Part shown: positions 52,626-61,047 of the stretch, piece after piece
How positions within the stretch are numbered: position 1 is the stretch's first letter
How the letters are laid out: every line of letters begins with the position of its first letter
NCBI RefSeq assembly: GCF_023380205.1
Contig: NZ_CP093361.1
Location: 1,116,001 to 1,180,000, forward strand
Reading direction: 5' to 3'
DNA: 64,000 bases
Source of the DNA: Nicoliella spurrieriana
GTDB taxonomy: Bacteria > Bacillota > Bacilli > Lactobacillales > Lactobacillaceae
The notes under the pieces: generated by a model
What the model was told of the DNA's origin: nothing
The model's database searches: none
Seen by the model: the letters and a program-made list of their open reading frames with translations, nothing else
Translations under genes and position numbers: made by a program

Positions 52626-53888
52626 ATGAATAATCTATTTCATAATGATGATGCTGTTTTAGATGTTAATGATAAACCCAAGTTCCTGCCTTGGATTGGG
52701 TTATCGCTTCAGCATATGTTTTCAATGTTTGGAAGTACTGTCATCGTTCCATTGCTAGTGGGCTTAAGCCCTAGTATTGCCCTTTTCTCATCCGGGGTGG
52801 GAACGTTATTACACATTTTAATTACTAAGCGTCAGATTCCGGCGTACATGGGGTCTAGCTTTGCGTTTATTGTACCAATGGCAGCCCTGATGAAAACGAC
52901 CGGCTATCCTGGAATTGCCCAGGGGGTCGTGACCGTTGGAATTGTCTATTTAATCGTTGCGGGGTTGATTGCAATGATTGGTAAGGACTGGATTGATCAT
53001 TTATTACCACCCATTGTAGTGGGACCCATTATTATTGTAATTGGCTTATCGCTTGCCGGAAGTGCTGCAAAGGATGCAATGATGAATAATAACCACTACG
53101 ACATTAAATTTTTTATGATTGCGTTGTTAACGCTATGCTTAGCCGTATTTTTTAATATGTACCTAAAGGGCTTTCTGGGCTTAATTCCGATTCTATTAGC
53201 AATCGTTTGTGGGTACTTAGTTTCAATATTTGCTGGATTAGTTAACGTTAGTGCAATCGCTAAAGCCCCGTGGTTCGAAGTCCCACCATTTGAAGTTCCA
53301 TTTATCAACTATGCATTTCACTTAAATATCGGTGCGATTATTGCAATTGCACCGATTGCATTCGTGACAATGACTGAACATATTGGGCATATTATGGTCT
53401 TGAATGAATTAACCCACCGGGATTATTTTAAATCACCGGGTCTGAACCGGACACTGGCTGGGGATGGGGCAGCGTCAATTGCTGCTGGATTATTAGGCGG
53501 TCCTGCTGTAACTAGTTATGGTGAAAACATTGGGGTAATGGCAATTACTAAGGTCCATAGCGTGTATGTTTTAATGGGAGCTGCAATGTTTGCAATTATT
53601 TTTGCATTCGTTAACAAATTAAATGTTCTAATCATGCAGATGCCGGCCCCCGTAATTGGTGGAATTAGTTTTTTATTGTTTGGAACCATTGCGGCTAGCG
53701 GAATTAAACTAATGATTGAGCAACACGTCGATTTGGATCGCAAGCGGAATTTAATGATTGCCTCGATTATTTTAGTAATTGGGGTTGGAAATGCCTATTT
53801 GCAAATTGGCAATCAATTTCAATTTACCGGACTCGCGCTTGCAACGGTATTTGGAATTATTTTAAATTTACTTTTACCACGTAAATAG
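52626..53888 (+). CDS. uraA: Uracil (nucleobase) permease
   Basis: A 420-residue transporter of the NCS2 (nucleobase:cation symporter 2) family with about 12-14 membrane segments. LQHMFSMFGSTVIVPLLVGL and the later ITEHIGHIMVL-type block FVTMTEHIGHIMVLN and GPAVTSYGENIGVMAIT are UraA/PyrP marks. Uracil is the likely substrate. The start is ATG 52626 (MNNLFHNDD), behind GAAGGGAAG; an earlier in-frame ATG is inside the terminator. It is followed by an unrelated cell-surface unit. Confidence 0.9.
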   Translation: MNNLFHNDDAVLDVNDKPKFLPWIGLSLQHMFSMFGSTVIVPLLVGLSPSIALFSSGVGTLLHILITKRQIPAYMGSSFAFIVPMAALMKTTGYPGIAQGVVTVGIVYLIVAGLIAMIGKDWIDHLLPPIVVGPIIIVIGLSLAGSAAKDAMMNNNHYDIKFFMIALLTLCLAVFFNMYLKGFLGLIPILLAIVCGYLVSIFAGLVNVSAIAKAPWFEVPPFEVPFINYAFHLNIGAIIAIAPIAFVTMTEHIGHIMVLNELTHRDYFKSPGLNRTLAGDGAASIAAGLLGGPAVTSYGENIGVMAITKVHSVYVLMGAAMFAIIFAFVNKLNVLIMQMPAPVIGGISFLLFGTIAASGIKLMIEQHVDLDRKRNLMIASIILVIGVGNAYLQIGNQFQFTGLALATVFGIILNLLLPRK

Positions 53889-53930
53889 TTAAAGCGATAA
53901 ATTCATAGTGATGCCACTGTTTTAATAAAA

Positions 53931-53959
53931 TTGCGGTTGCTTATGGATTCCTTTATAAT
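53931..53959 (+). promoter_or_regulatory. Promoter of the cell-surface glycopolymer unit
   Basis: TTGCGG (53931-53936), 17 bases, TATAAT (53954-53959). It lies 43 bases ahead of the start of the 54002 gene. Confidence 0.65.
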
Positions 53960-54001
53960 TAAAAATAATCATTAAATTTAATAAATTTTAGGAGAATTCG
54001 G

Positions 54002-54976
54002 ATGAAGTTTATAATCAATTTAATACCTAATGACACGTTAGACGAATCGAGCCTAACCAGCTTCATGGACAATATTACTAATCAATACCATAAAAGCGAA
54101 TTAGAAATCGTAACTAAGGGCGCCGTTTTAAAAAATAGTGGGCTTAATGGCGTGGTAGCTGAACAACAACTGCCAATCACCCAGTACAATGACGTTAGTG
54201 AATTGGTATCCATAAGTGATGAAAGCACCTATTGGCTGAACTTACAAGTTGATGATGCCCTATTACCAAACGCCATTATGCAATGGGAAAATACGTTGAA
54301 CCGTCATCCTAATGAGTTACTAATGCTTAACACCATTAATAACGATACTTCTATCACTGAGCAATTAGATTCAAGGCTTAATAGGATTTCAGAAGTGAAG
54401 TTAAATACGATTAGGCATATTTTTGACATTGATGAAAATACTGATTTATTTGAACTATCCCTCCGCGATAAATTAACCGTGTTACTGGGATTACAAAGCT
54501 ATTACGTGAACGATCGGAATAACCGCTATCGGACCTTCTTTAGAAGAATCGATCTTAATTGCCGCAATGTTTTATATCGAATTAATCAACGGAAATTAGC
54601 AACACATAAATCTGAACTGGCTGAATTATTATATGATTTAATTGATAACGATGAGTATGTTTATTTAAATCAACCCACTTTAATTTTAAGTGCAATTGAT
54701 ATTCCTACTATGGTTAACGCATGTTCTCAGTTAATTGATAATTTAGCATTCATTTTTGATGAAAAGATTAAGAATGCTTATTTAGCGGCGCTTAATAGTC
54801 AATTGATTAGGACCGTTAAAATGATTTTTGAATCTAATTTAACTCCTGCTCACCGAGAAATGCAACTAGATGAACTAAGGTCTGCTGCATATGACGTGGA
54901 CCCAGAACTAAGGGAACGAATTAAGTTAGTTCCTGATCGCAAGGGTTTATTACATTCAATTAAAAAACGATTTTAA
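54002..54976 (+). CDS. Unrecognised protein paired with a glycerophosphotransferase
   Basis: A 324-residue soluble protein. It starts KFIINLIPNDTLDESSLTSF, which resembles the first strand-helix of GT-A glycosyltransferases such as its neighbour, and has YWLNLQVDDALLPNAI, where the neighbour has the DxD region. No intact DxD is seen, so it may be a degenerate family-2 glycosyltransferase or an accessory. The C-terminal 150 residues are helical. It lies 15 bases ahead of the glycerophosphotransferase gene with AGGAG for its own ATG. It is probably a partner in the same surface-polymer pathway. Confidence 0.65.
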   Translation: MKFIINLIPNDTLDESSLTSFMDNITNQYHKSELEIVTKGAVLKNSGLNGVVAEQQLPITQYNDVSELVSISDESTYWLNLQVDDALLPNAIMQWENTLNRHPNELLMLNTINNDTSITEQLDSRLNRISEVKLNTIRHIFDIDENTDLFELSLRDKLTVLLGLQSYYVNDRNNRYRTFFRRIDLNCRNVLYRINQRKLATHKSELAELLYDLIDNDEYVYLNQPTLILSAIDIPTMVNACSQLIDNLAFIFDEKIKNAYLAALNSQLIRTVKMIFESNLTPAHREMQLDELRSAAYDVDPELRERIKLVPDRKGLLHSIKKRF

Positions 54977-54991
54977 GAGGAGGTTGCAACC

Positions 54992-57280
54992 ATGAAGTTT
55001 AGCATTATTACACCATGTAAAGCTGATGATTTAGAGCGGCTATCACAACTGAAAGCTAATTTAGAATCACAGACTTTTAAACGATTTGAGTGGATCATTG
55101 CCTGCAATGATTTCAATAATTATTTTCAAGAAAGCGATTTTCCCACTCAAGTAGTGCCATATAAACCGGATACGATTGGGGCAGCTAGAAACGCTGCTTT
55201 AGATGCTGCAATTGGTGATTACATTGTGTTTATTGACGCGGATGATTTTTTAATGCCAAATGCATTTAAAAATTTAAACCATATGACGCCACGGAACGCC
55301 AGCACAATCATCGATTTAAATCATTATAAAACCTATGAGACTCAAGCAGCTTTTCTTAAGGATTTAGAAATTAATCAACGGCCCGCTGATTCGCTTCCTG
55401 ATTGGGGTGGGAAAAAGAAGCGGAAGCCACGGACGCATAGTTTAAACCTAATGCCTGCTGACTTAAAACATTTAGGGTTATCTAAAAAGGCTGACCGCTG
55501 GTTGACTAATAAATACAATATCTATTCTGGAGAAACCCGCTATGATCAATTATCAGGACAATTAGTTCTGGCCGGTAAAGTGATTGAACGCCAATTCCTA
55601 TTAGATACTGAAGTCCGCTTTGATACCGAGAATGATTTATATTCTGATATTCAATTCATGATGGGCATATTGAATTATAGTAAGCGAATGGTTAAGGTGA
55701 ATGAACCTCAGTATATAACTGTATATCATAATGATCCGATCAATGACCCTTCGAACGCACAGTTAGTTAGAAATGATCGTTGGCAGTTAATGGTAGCAGC
55801 TTGGATTGACGGTTATCAGAATCTGACCAACGATCGTTTTAAATTGGCCTTTGCCGAGTATACGCTTAAACGTTTAAATCGGTATCTCTATAATTCAATT
55901 TTAAGCCAACGGGATTCAATTGGTGATGTTGATACAACGTTGCATGTGGTTAGTAACTACCTACAATTAATTGATAAGCGGGCGTTAAGCAGCGTTAATA
56001 TTGTTAGCAGAAAAATCATTAATGCCTTGATAAATCAAAATTATAAGTTAGCAAAACGCCTAATGGTTTCATTAGTGTTCGAACGAAACGCACGAACACT
56101 ATTACGCAGTCATGGACGTGGCATTACTAAACAACTCTATCAAAGCGTCTTTACCAGGATGCCAATCCAATCGAACGTTATTTTTTATGAGTCGTTTTTA
56201 GGTCGTAATTATTCCGATAACCCTAAATACATCTATGAGTACATTCAAAAACACTATCCTGGTAAATACCAACACGTTTGGAGTGCCTCGACACCAATGG
56301 TCAGCGAATCGTTGGATGGCCAACCCGATACTACGGTTGTGAAGCGCTTTGGTTTTAAGTACATGTATTACCTAGCTACTTCTAAATTCCAAGTCTTTAA
56401 TTTAAGACAACCCCGCTGGTTCGTAAAGCGGCCAGGGACCAAGTTACTTTCCACTTGGCATGGGACTCCGTTAAAGCGGTTGGTATTTGATATTGATAAT
56501 GTTGTTAATGCCACTCCAATGTATAAACGAAACTTCTATGAACAGTCACGCCAATGGGATTATTTAATTGCGCCTAATCAATTTTCTGCGGATGTCTTTA
56601 GCCATGCCTTTATGTATCCACAATCAAAGATGATTAAATCTGGTTATCCTAGAAATGATATTTTAAATGCTCCTGATCGTGACCAACGGGCAATTGAAAT
56701 TAAGCAACGCTTAGGAATTCCATTGGATAAAAAAGTGATTTTATATGCACCCACTTGGCGGGATGATGAGCGGGCTAGTGGGAATGAATATAAATTCCAA
56801 TTACGCTTGAACGTTGCAAAGCTGCGTGAGAATTTTGGTGATGATTATGTCATGATTTTAAGAACGCATTACTTTATTACCGATCGAATTGATACTACGA
56901 CGTTTGGTGATTTTGTTTATAATGAATCTAATTATCAAGACGTATCAGAACTATACCTAGTTTCAGATATTTTAATTACCGATTATTCGAGCGTCTTTTT
57001 TGATTATTCAATTCTAAAACGACCAATTTTATACTTTGTATATGATTATGATAACTATGCTAAGGTCCTACATGGCTTTTATTTAGATATGCAAAAAGAT
57101 CTCCCCGGACCATTGCTAAAAACGAATGATGAGCTAGTCGATGCAATTAAAAATATCGACCAAATCAAGCAAAAGTATGCACAGCGTTATCAAAAATTTG
57201 ATCAACGCTTTGATGCATGGGAAAATGGAAATGCTTCCGAACAGGTAGTGAACGTCCTATTAAATGATTCTAATAATTAG
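54992..57280 (+). CDS. Family-2 glycosyltransferase fused to a CDP-glycerol glycerophosphotransferase domain
   Basis: A 762-residue two-domain enzyme. The N-terminal GT-A family-2 domain (about 1-350) has FSIITPCK, GAARNAALDAA and the metal motif FIDADDF (Asp82, Asp84). The C-terminal TagB/TagF-like domain (about 390-760) has WHGTPLKRL (His490), YLIAPNQFSADVF, SGYPRNDIL, LYAPTWRDDE, LRTHYF (His629) and LITDYSSVFFDY. Such enzymes build teichoic-acid-like surface polymers, adding sugars and glycerol- or ribitol-phosphate. The exact polymer is unknown. GAGGAGG precedes the ATG. A cre-like site follows its stop codon. Confidence 0.85.
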   Translation: MKFSIITPCKADDLERLSQLKANLESQTFKRFEWIIACNDFNNYFQESDFPTQVVPYKPDTIGAARNAALDAAIGDYIVFIDADDFLMPNAFKNLNHMTPRNASTIIDLNHYKTYETQAAFLKDLEINQRPADSLPDWGGKKKRKPRTHSLNLMPADLKHLGLSKKADRWLTNKYNIYSGETRYDQLSGQLVLAGKVIERQFLLDTEVRFDTENDLYSDIQFMMGILNYSKRMVKVNEPQYITVYHNDPINDPSNAQLVRNDRWQLMVAAWIDGYQNLTNDRFKLAFAEYTLKRLNRYLYNSILSQRDSIGDVDTTLHVVSNYLQLIDKRALSSVNIVSRKIINALINQNYKLAKRLMVSLVFERNARTLLRSHGRGITKQLYQSVFTRMPIQSNVIFYESFLGRNYSDNPKYIYEYIQKHYPGKYQHVWSASTPMVSESLDGQPDTTVVKRFGFKYMYYLATSKFQVFNLRQPRWFVKRPGTKLLSTWHGTPLKRLVFDIDNVVNATPMYKRNFYEQSRQWDYLIAPNQFSADVFSHAFMYPQSKMIKSGYPRNDILNAPDRDQRAIEIKQRLGIPLDKKVILYAPTWRDDERASGNEYKFQLRLNVAKLRENFGDDYVMILRTHYFITDRIDTTTFGDFVYNESNYQDVSELYLVSDILITDYSSVFFDYSILKRPILYFVYDYDNYAKVLHGFYLDMQKDLPGPLLKTNDELVDAIKNIDQIKQKYAQRYQKFDQRFDAWENGNASEQVVNVLLNDSNN

Positions 57281-57294
57281 TGAAAACGGTTACT
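57281..57294 (+). promoter_or_regulatory. Candidate cre (CcpA) site
   Basis: TGAAAACGGTTACT agrees with TGWAANCGNTNWCA at 13 of 14 positions (last base T for A). It starts at the base after the stop of the glycosyltransferase gene and lies 26 bases ahead of the -35 of the next promoter. A LacI/CcpA-family protein would bind it; which one is not known. Confidence 0.55.
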
Positions 57295-57320
57295 TAAATA
57301 AAAAAAGTCTCTAAAAAGGC

Positions 57321-57348
57321 TTGATTTTTTGAGCAAATGTTATATAAT
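57321..57348 (+). promoter_or_regulatory. Promoter of the YczE/YitT-like membrane protein gene
   Basis: TTGATT (57321-57326), 16 bases, TATAAT (57343-57348). It predicts a leader of about 115 bases. Confidence 0.65.
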
Positions 57349-57389
57349 TTATTTTGTTATGAATTTCACAATGCAAGTTTAAATTTCAG

Positions 57390-57415
57390 GTTTACTTTTA
57401 ATTTGTTAAGTAAAC
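57390..57415. promoter_or_regulatory. 26-bp inverted repeat in the leader of the membrane protein gene
   Basis: GTTTACTT (57390-57397) and AAGTAAAC (57408-57415) with a 10-base centre. It lies downstream of the start site and could be an operator or a leader hairpin. Confidence 0.4.
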
Positions 57416-57468
57416 ATGTCTTTGTTAATTAGATTAAATATTCACAATTTAGGATAGGAGATTAAATT

Positions 57469-58227
57469 ATGGCTTCTGGACGTTCGACTCGAACGATCTC
57501 AATGACTAGCGCGATTATTTATTTCGTGATTTCATTGATTATTAATTCCGCGGGAAATGTTTTGACCTTGGTTTCAAGTGCTAAGGTTCACCCAGCATTT
57601 TTAGGTTCAGCATATTGGACCGCTGCTGAAAGTAACTTAGGAAAGGCACTGTTAGGACCGGATAATCCCACTGCGTTATTTTGGGCATTCTTTGGATTAG
57701 GTTTGATTATTACTTTCTTGAACATGATTTTAGTAGGGAAGTGGAGTTGGAACCGGTTAATTGGAAATGTTTGTTTCTTGGGACCTTTCTCCCTCCTGAT
57801 TCAATTATTCTCAAACGTTTTTATGAAGGTATTTCCCGAAGCGCATGGAATTGGAATGGTTATTTTCTATATCTTCCTAAACTTCTTAGGAGTTACTTTT
57901 ATTGGGCTAGCAATTTCAATTTATCAACGTGTAAATATTGCATTACATCCAGCCGATGATTTAATGCAGATTTTACGATTTAAGTTCTGTAATGGTAGTG
58001 CTACTAAAGCGATGTGGTTATCTTACATTCCACCTACTATTATGGCTTTGATTGCTGCCTTTATTACGCCAGGGCCATTATTGATTAAGTTCGCTAACTT
58101 TGGTTTAGGAACGATCTTTGCATTCCTATTCCAAGGAAGTATTACTGGAATTTCTGATAAAAAGGTATTCCCATCACTTAAGCATCAAGCAATTGATGTT
58201 GGAACGGTTGGAGAATCAGATAAATAA
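57469..58227 (+). CDS. YczE/YitT-like integral membrane protein
   Basis: A 252-residue protein with about five or six membrane segments (for example SAIIYFVISLIINSAGNVLT, FWAFFGLGLIITFLNMILVG, IPPTIMALIAAFITPG). The pattern and the GIGMVIFYIFLNFLGVTFIGLAISIYQRV region recall YczE/YitT-type proteins, some of which affect other membrane or secreted systems; the assignment is by overall look. Its function is unknown. GATAGGAG precedes the ATG. A candidate cre site and an inverted repeat lie upstream, and a LacI-family gene converges from the other side. Confidence 0.65.
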   Translation: MASGRSTRTISMTSAIIYFVISLIINSAGNVLTLVSSAKVHPAFLGSAYWTAAESNLGKALLGPDNPTALFWAFFGLGLIITFLNMILVGKWSWNRLIGNVCFLGPFSLLIQLFSNVFMKVFPEAHGIGMVIFYIFLNFLGVTFIGLAISIYQRVNIALHPADDLMQILRFKFCNGSATKAMWLSYIPPTIMALIAAFITPGPLLIKFANFGLGTIFAFLFQGSITGISDKKVFPSLKHQAIDVGTVGESDK

Positions 58228-58231
58228 TTTG

Positions 58232-58277
58232 ATACCTATGAAAAAAGACGCCATTTGGCGTCTTTTTTCATAGGTAT
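58232..58277. terminator. Bidirectional terminator, overlapping the 3' end of the LacI-family gene
   Basis: ATACCTATGAAAAAAGACGCC (58232-58252, 21 bases) is perfectly mirrored at 58257-58277 around ATTT. Both strands give a GC-rich stem followed by T runs. The stem contains the last codons and stop (58270-58268) of the minus-strand regulator gene. Confidence 0.9.
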
Positions 58278-59248
58278 GTTTTAACGGTGGTCTTCAACTT
58301 AAGGTGGCTAGTTGATTTGTGTTTGCCATTAATCTGATCAAATAACATCAGAAATGATTTGGCACCCATTTCTGATGCTGGCTGTTGGTTAGCTACGACC
58401 GGCAAATTCAATAGCGATAGGTAGGGGTTATCATCAAAGGTCCCAATTTGAATGGATGTAAGTTTTTGAACTTCAACTTCGTTTAAAATAGCACTTAAAA
58501 TGGTGTTATCAGTTGCATAGATTCCATCGCAGGCCTGGTTAATGATTAATTGACTTGCTAGTTGTTTCGCATCATGATAGTCTCCATGACAAAATTTAAC
58601 AATGTCAGCATCGAAGGTAATTTGATGTGCTAAGAGGGCTTTTCGGTAGCCACTTAGCCGTTGGGAGCGGTGTTCAAAGAGTTGATTACCAATGATTCCG
58701 ATTCTTTCGACCCCGTTTTTAATTAGCTGACTGACAACGTTATAACTACCAGTACAATTATCGACTAGCACGCTATCAAAAAAATGTGCTTCCGTTCGAT
58801 TAACCGGTCGATCAATAAAAACAACTGGTGTTTCACCAATTAAATGGCGGTAATGATTGATTTTTCCGGTGCTAGCAATAATAATTCCTTCCACCATTTG
58901 GGTACGCATGGCCTCAACTGCATTAATTTCATTACTGGATCGTTCGCCAGTGGTTGCAACGATGACTTGGTAATTAACCTTAGCAGCCCTGGTTTGAATG
59001 GTTTCTAATATTTTTGCAAAAAATTGATTTTCAAAAGTGGGAATAATGACGCCAATGATCTGGGTATGGTTGGTTTTAATACTTCTAGCGATTAAGTTTG
59101 GCCGATAATGATTATCACGTGCCACTGTGTGAATTAATGTATGGGTGGCTTGCGAAATTCTGGAATCGTTATTCAATGCCCTAGAGACTGTGGACTTAGA
59201 AAAGCCAGTTAAATTAGCGATATCTTGGATGGTAATTGCTTTTTTCAT
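58268..59248 (-). CDS. LacI-family transcriptional regulator
   Basis: A 326-residue LacI/GalR-family repressor. Helix-turn-helix IQDIANLTGFSKSTVSRALNND covers residues 5-27 or so (motif VSRALN), followed by a periplasmic-binding-protein-like sensor domain (IGVIIPTFENQFFAKILE, VEGIIIASTG). The effector is not identifiable. I start at ATG 59248, behind GGAGG with 8 bases, not at the earlier in-frame ATG, which lacks a ribosome binding site. It may control the convergent membrane protein gene or itself; no sugar genes are nearby. Confidence 0.9.
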   Translation of the reverse strand: MKKAITIQDIANLTGFSKSTVSRALNNDSRISQATHTLIHTVARDNHYRPNLIARSIKTNHTQIIGVIIPTFENQFFAKILETIQTRAAKVNYQVIVATTGERSSNEINAVEAMRTQMVEGIIIASTGKINHYRHLIGETPVVFIDRPVNRTEAHFFDSVLVDNCTGSYNVVSQLIKNGVERIGIIGNQLFEHRSQRLSGYRKALLAHQITFDADIVKFCHGDYHDAKQLASQLIINQACDGIYATDNTILSAILNEVEVQKLTSIQIGTFDDNPYLSLLNLPVVANQQPASEMGAKSFLMLFDQINGKHKSTSHLKLKTTVKTYL

Positions 59249-59271
59249 GGGTAGTGCCTCCTTGTTAGTTA

Positions 59272-59280
59272 ATCTTATCA
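59272..59280 (-). promoter_or_regulatory. Extended -10 promoter of the LacI-family gene
   Basis: On the minus strand TGATAAGAT, a TG-extended -10 (TAAGAT at 59277-59272). No clear -35 is seen. Confidence 0.45.
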
Positions 59281-59355
59281 CATTCAAATATTGGTTTGCC
59301 TTTTATTTAAATTTTGATTATCATTAATACAAATACTAACGACGATTAAAATGAC

Positions 59356-59367
59356 GTGATTAATCAC
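59356..59367. promoter_or_regulatory. Perfect 12-bp palindrome between the divergent regulator and prmA
   Basis: GTGATTAATCAC, fully self-complementary. It lies in the 163-base divergent region. It lacks the central CG common in LacI-family operators, so assignment is open. Confidence 0.3.
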
Positions 59368-59411
59368 TACTTAAGCTTAATTACGGTGCATGGTAGAAAT
59401 GAGGAACTAAG

Positions 59412-60293
59412 ATGGAGTGGCAAGAATTAACGGTAAAAACAAATAATGAAGCCGTCGAGGCAATCAATAATATGCTAATGGAAGCAGGGGCAAGTGGAAT
59501 TCAAGTGGATGATGACCAAATGGTCGTAGTGATTCACGCCTATTTTAATGAACAAATCAAAATTAATGAATTGATTCCTGAATTACAAGTCCGGATTGAT
59601 CAATTAACTGACTTTGGATTAGACCCTAATCCGGCTCAAATTAGCTTAAAACCAGTTAATGATGATAGTTGGGCTTTGACCTGGGAAAAATATTACCATC
59701 CGACCCGGTTGACCCGCTTTTTAACCGTTGTTCCAGATTGGGAGAATTATCAGCCACAAAGTTCAAATGAACTAATCATCCGATTGAATCCTGGACGTGC
59801 ATTTGGGACTGGGACCCATCCCACCACAATTTTAACCCTACAGGGATTAGAAACCGTTATTCGTGGTGGTGAATCGATGCTTGATGTTGGGACTGGTTCA
59901 GGCGTTTTGAGCATCGCAGCTAAATTAATGGGCGTTAAGTCGATCAAGGCGTTTGACTTGGATGAAGTCGCAGTGAAATCGGCGCTTGAAAATATTAACT
60001 TAAATCCGGTTGCTGATGATGTGATCGTAAAGGCCAACAATATGTTGGATGGAATTGACGATGTGGTGGATATCATTGCTGCAAACATGCTTAGCGATGT
60101 AATTGAGCCATTGATTCCACAAGCCCGTAAAAATTTGAAACGCGGTGGTAAGATGGTTATCTCGGGGATTATTAAACATAAGTTACCACTAATTATAACC
60201 ACGTTATCCCAAAATGGATTTGTGGTAAGTGAAGTAATGGAAATTGATGATTGGCGTGGTATCATTGCCACTAAGCCAATGGAAGAGGCGTAA
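59412..60293 (+). CDS. prmA: Ribosomal protein L11 methyltransferase
   Basis: A 293-residue PrmA. It trimethylates ribosomal protein L11. WALTWEKYYHPTRL, IRLNPGRAFGTGTHPTT, SAM motif MLDVGTGSGVLSIAA and VDIIAANMLSDV are all present. GAGGAAC precedes the ATG. It overlaps operationally with rsmE, which starts 3 bases after its stop, a conserved pair. Confidence 0.95.
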   Translation: MEWQELTVKTNNEAVEAINNMLMEAGASGIQVDDDQMVVVIHAYFNEQIKINELIPELQVRIDQLTDFGLDPNPAQISLKPVNDDSWALTWEKYYHPTRLTRFLTVVPDWENYQPQSSNELIIRLNPGRAFGTGTHPTTILTLQGLETVIRGGESMLDVGTGSGVLSIAAKLMGVKSIKAFDLDEVAVKSALENINLNPVADDVIVKANNMLDGIDDVVDIIAANMLSDVIEPLIPQARKNLKRGGKMVISGIIKHKLPLIITTLSQNGFVVSEVMEIDDWRGIIATKPMEEA

Positions 60294-60295
60294 AA

Positions 60296-61036
60296 ATGCA
60301 ACATTATTTCTTGAATCAATCAATTAAAGTGGGACAGTTAATTTCAATTCCCACTGAAGTTAAAAAACATTGGATTAAGGTAATGCGAGCTAGTGATGGG
60401 ACTAAGGCTGAGTTCGTTGATGATCATGAACGGGTATTTATTGGTGAGTTAGTTCAATCGTCCACCACTGCTTCAATTAAGGTACTTTGTGAAAAAGCTT
60501 TCAATGCAGAGCTACCGTTTTCAGTCACAATTGTTTGCGGAGTCTCTAAAAATGATAAGGCTGACTGGATAGTTAGAAAGGCTACCGAAATGGGGGTCGA
60601 TCGGGTCATTTTTTTTGCTTCAGAATGGTCCATTGCTAAGTGGCCACTCAATCGGGTTCAAAAAAAATTATCAAGGCTGAATACCATTGCATTGAGTGCA
60701 GCTGAGCAATCGCACCGAAACCGGGTCCCATTAGTTGATTATCAACCCAAGTTGGAATCGATTATTGCTGCTGATTATAGTCAAAAAATCGTTGCGTATG
60801 AGGAATCAGCTAAGGCTGGTGAGGAATCAATGTTGCATCATTGCATTAATCAAATGCACCTAGGTGATTCACTGGTTGCGGTATTTGGTCCAGAAGGTGG
60901 AATTGCTCCTAGTGAAATTGCATTATTAGAATCATATGGCTTTAAAAAAGCGGGACTGGGTCCGCGAATTTTAAGAACTGAAACTGCACCGTTATACTTA
61001 TTAGCAGCAATTTCAGCATTTTCAGAACTAAGTTAA
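60296..61036 (+). CDS. rsmE: 16S rRNA m3U1498 methyltransferase
   Basis: A 246-residue RsmE of the SPOUT class. It methylates U1498 of 16S rRNA. RASDGTKAEFVDDH, KADWIVRKATEMGVDRVIFF, the knot motif VFGPEGGIAPSEI and GPRILRTETAPLYLLAAIS are all present. It overlaps no other gene; relA follows after 11 bases. Confidence 0.95.
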   Translation: MQHYFLNQSIKVGQLISIPTEVKKHWIKVMRASDGTKAEFVDDHERVFIGELVQSSTTASIKVLCEKAFNAELPFSVTIVCGVSKNDKADWIVRKATEMGVDRVIFFASEWSIAKWPLNRVQKKLSRLNTIALSAAEQSHRNRVPLVDYQPKLESIIAADYSQKIVAYEESAKAGEESMLHHCINQMHLGDSLVAVFGPEGGIAPSEIALLESYGFKKAGLGPRILRTETAPLYLLAAISAFSELS

Positions 61037-61047
61037 GGGGTGATTTA

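Noticed and set aside
52484-52626. PyrR-binding attenuator before the uracil permease
   Set aside because: I find no match to the PyrR RNA consensus; only a simple hairpin and a terminator.
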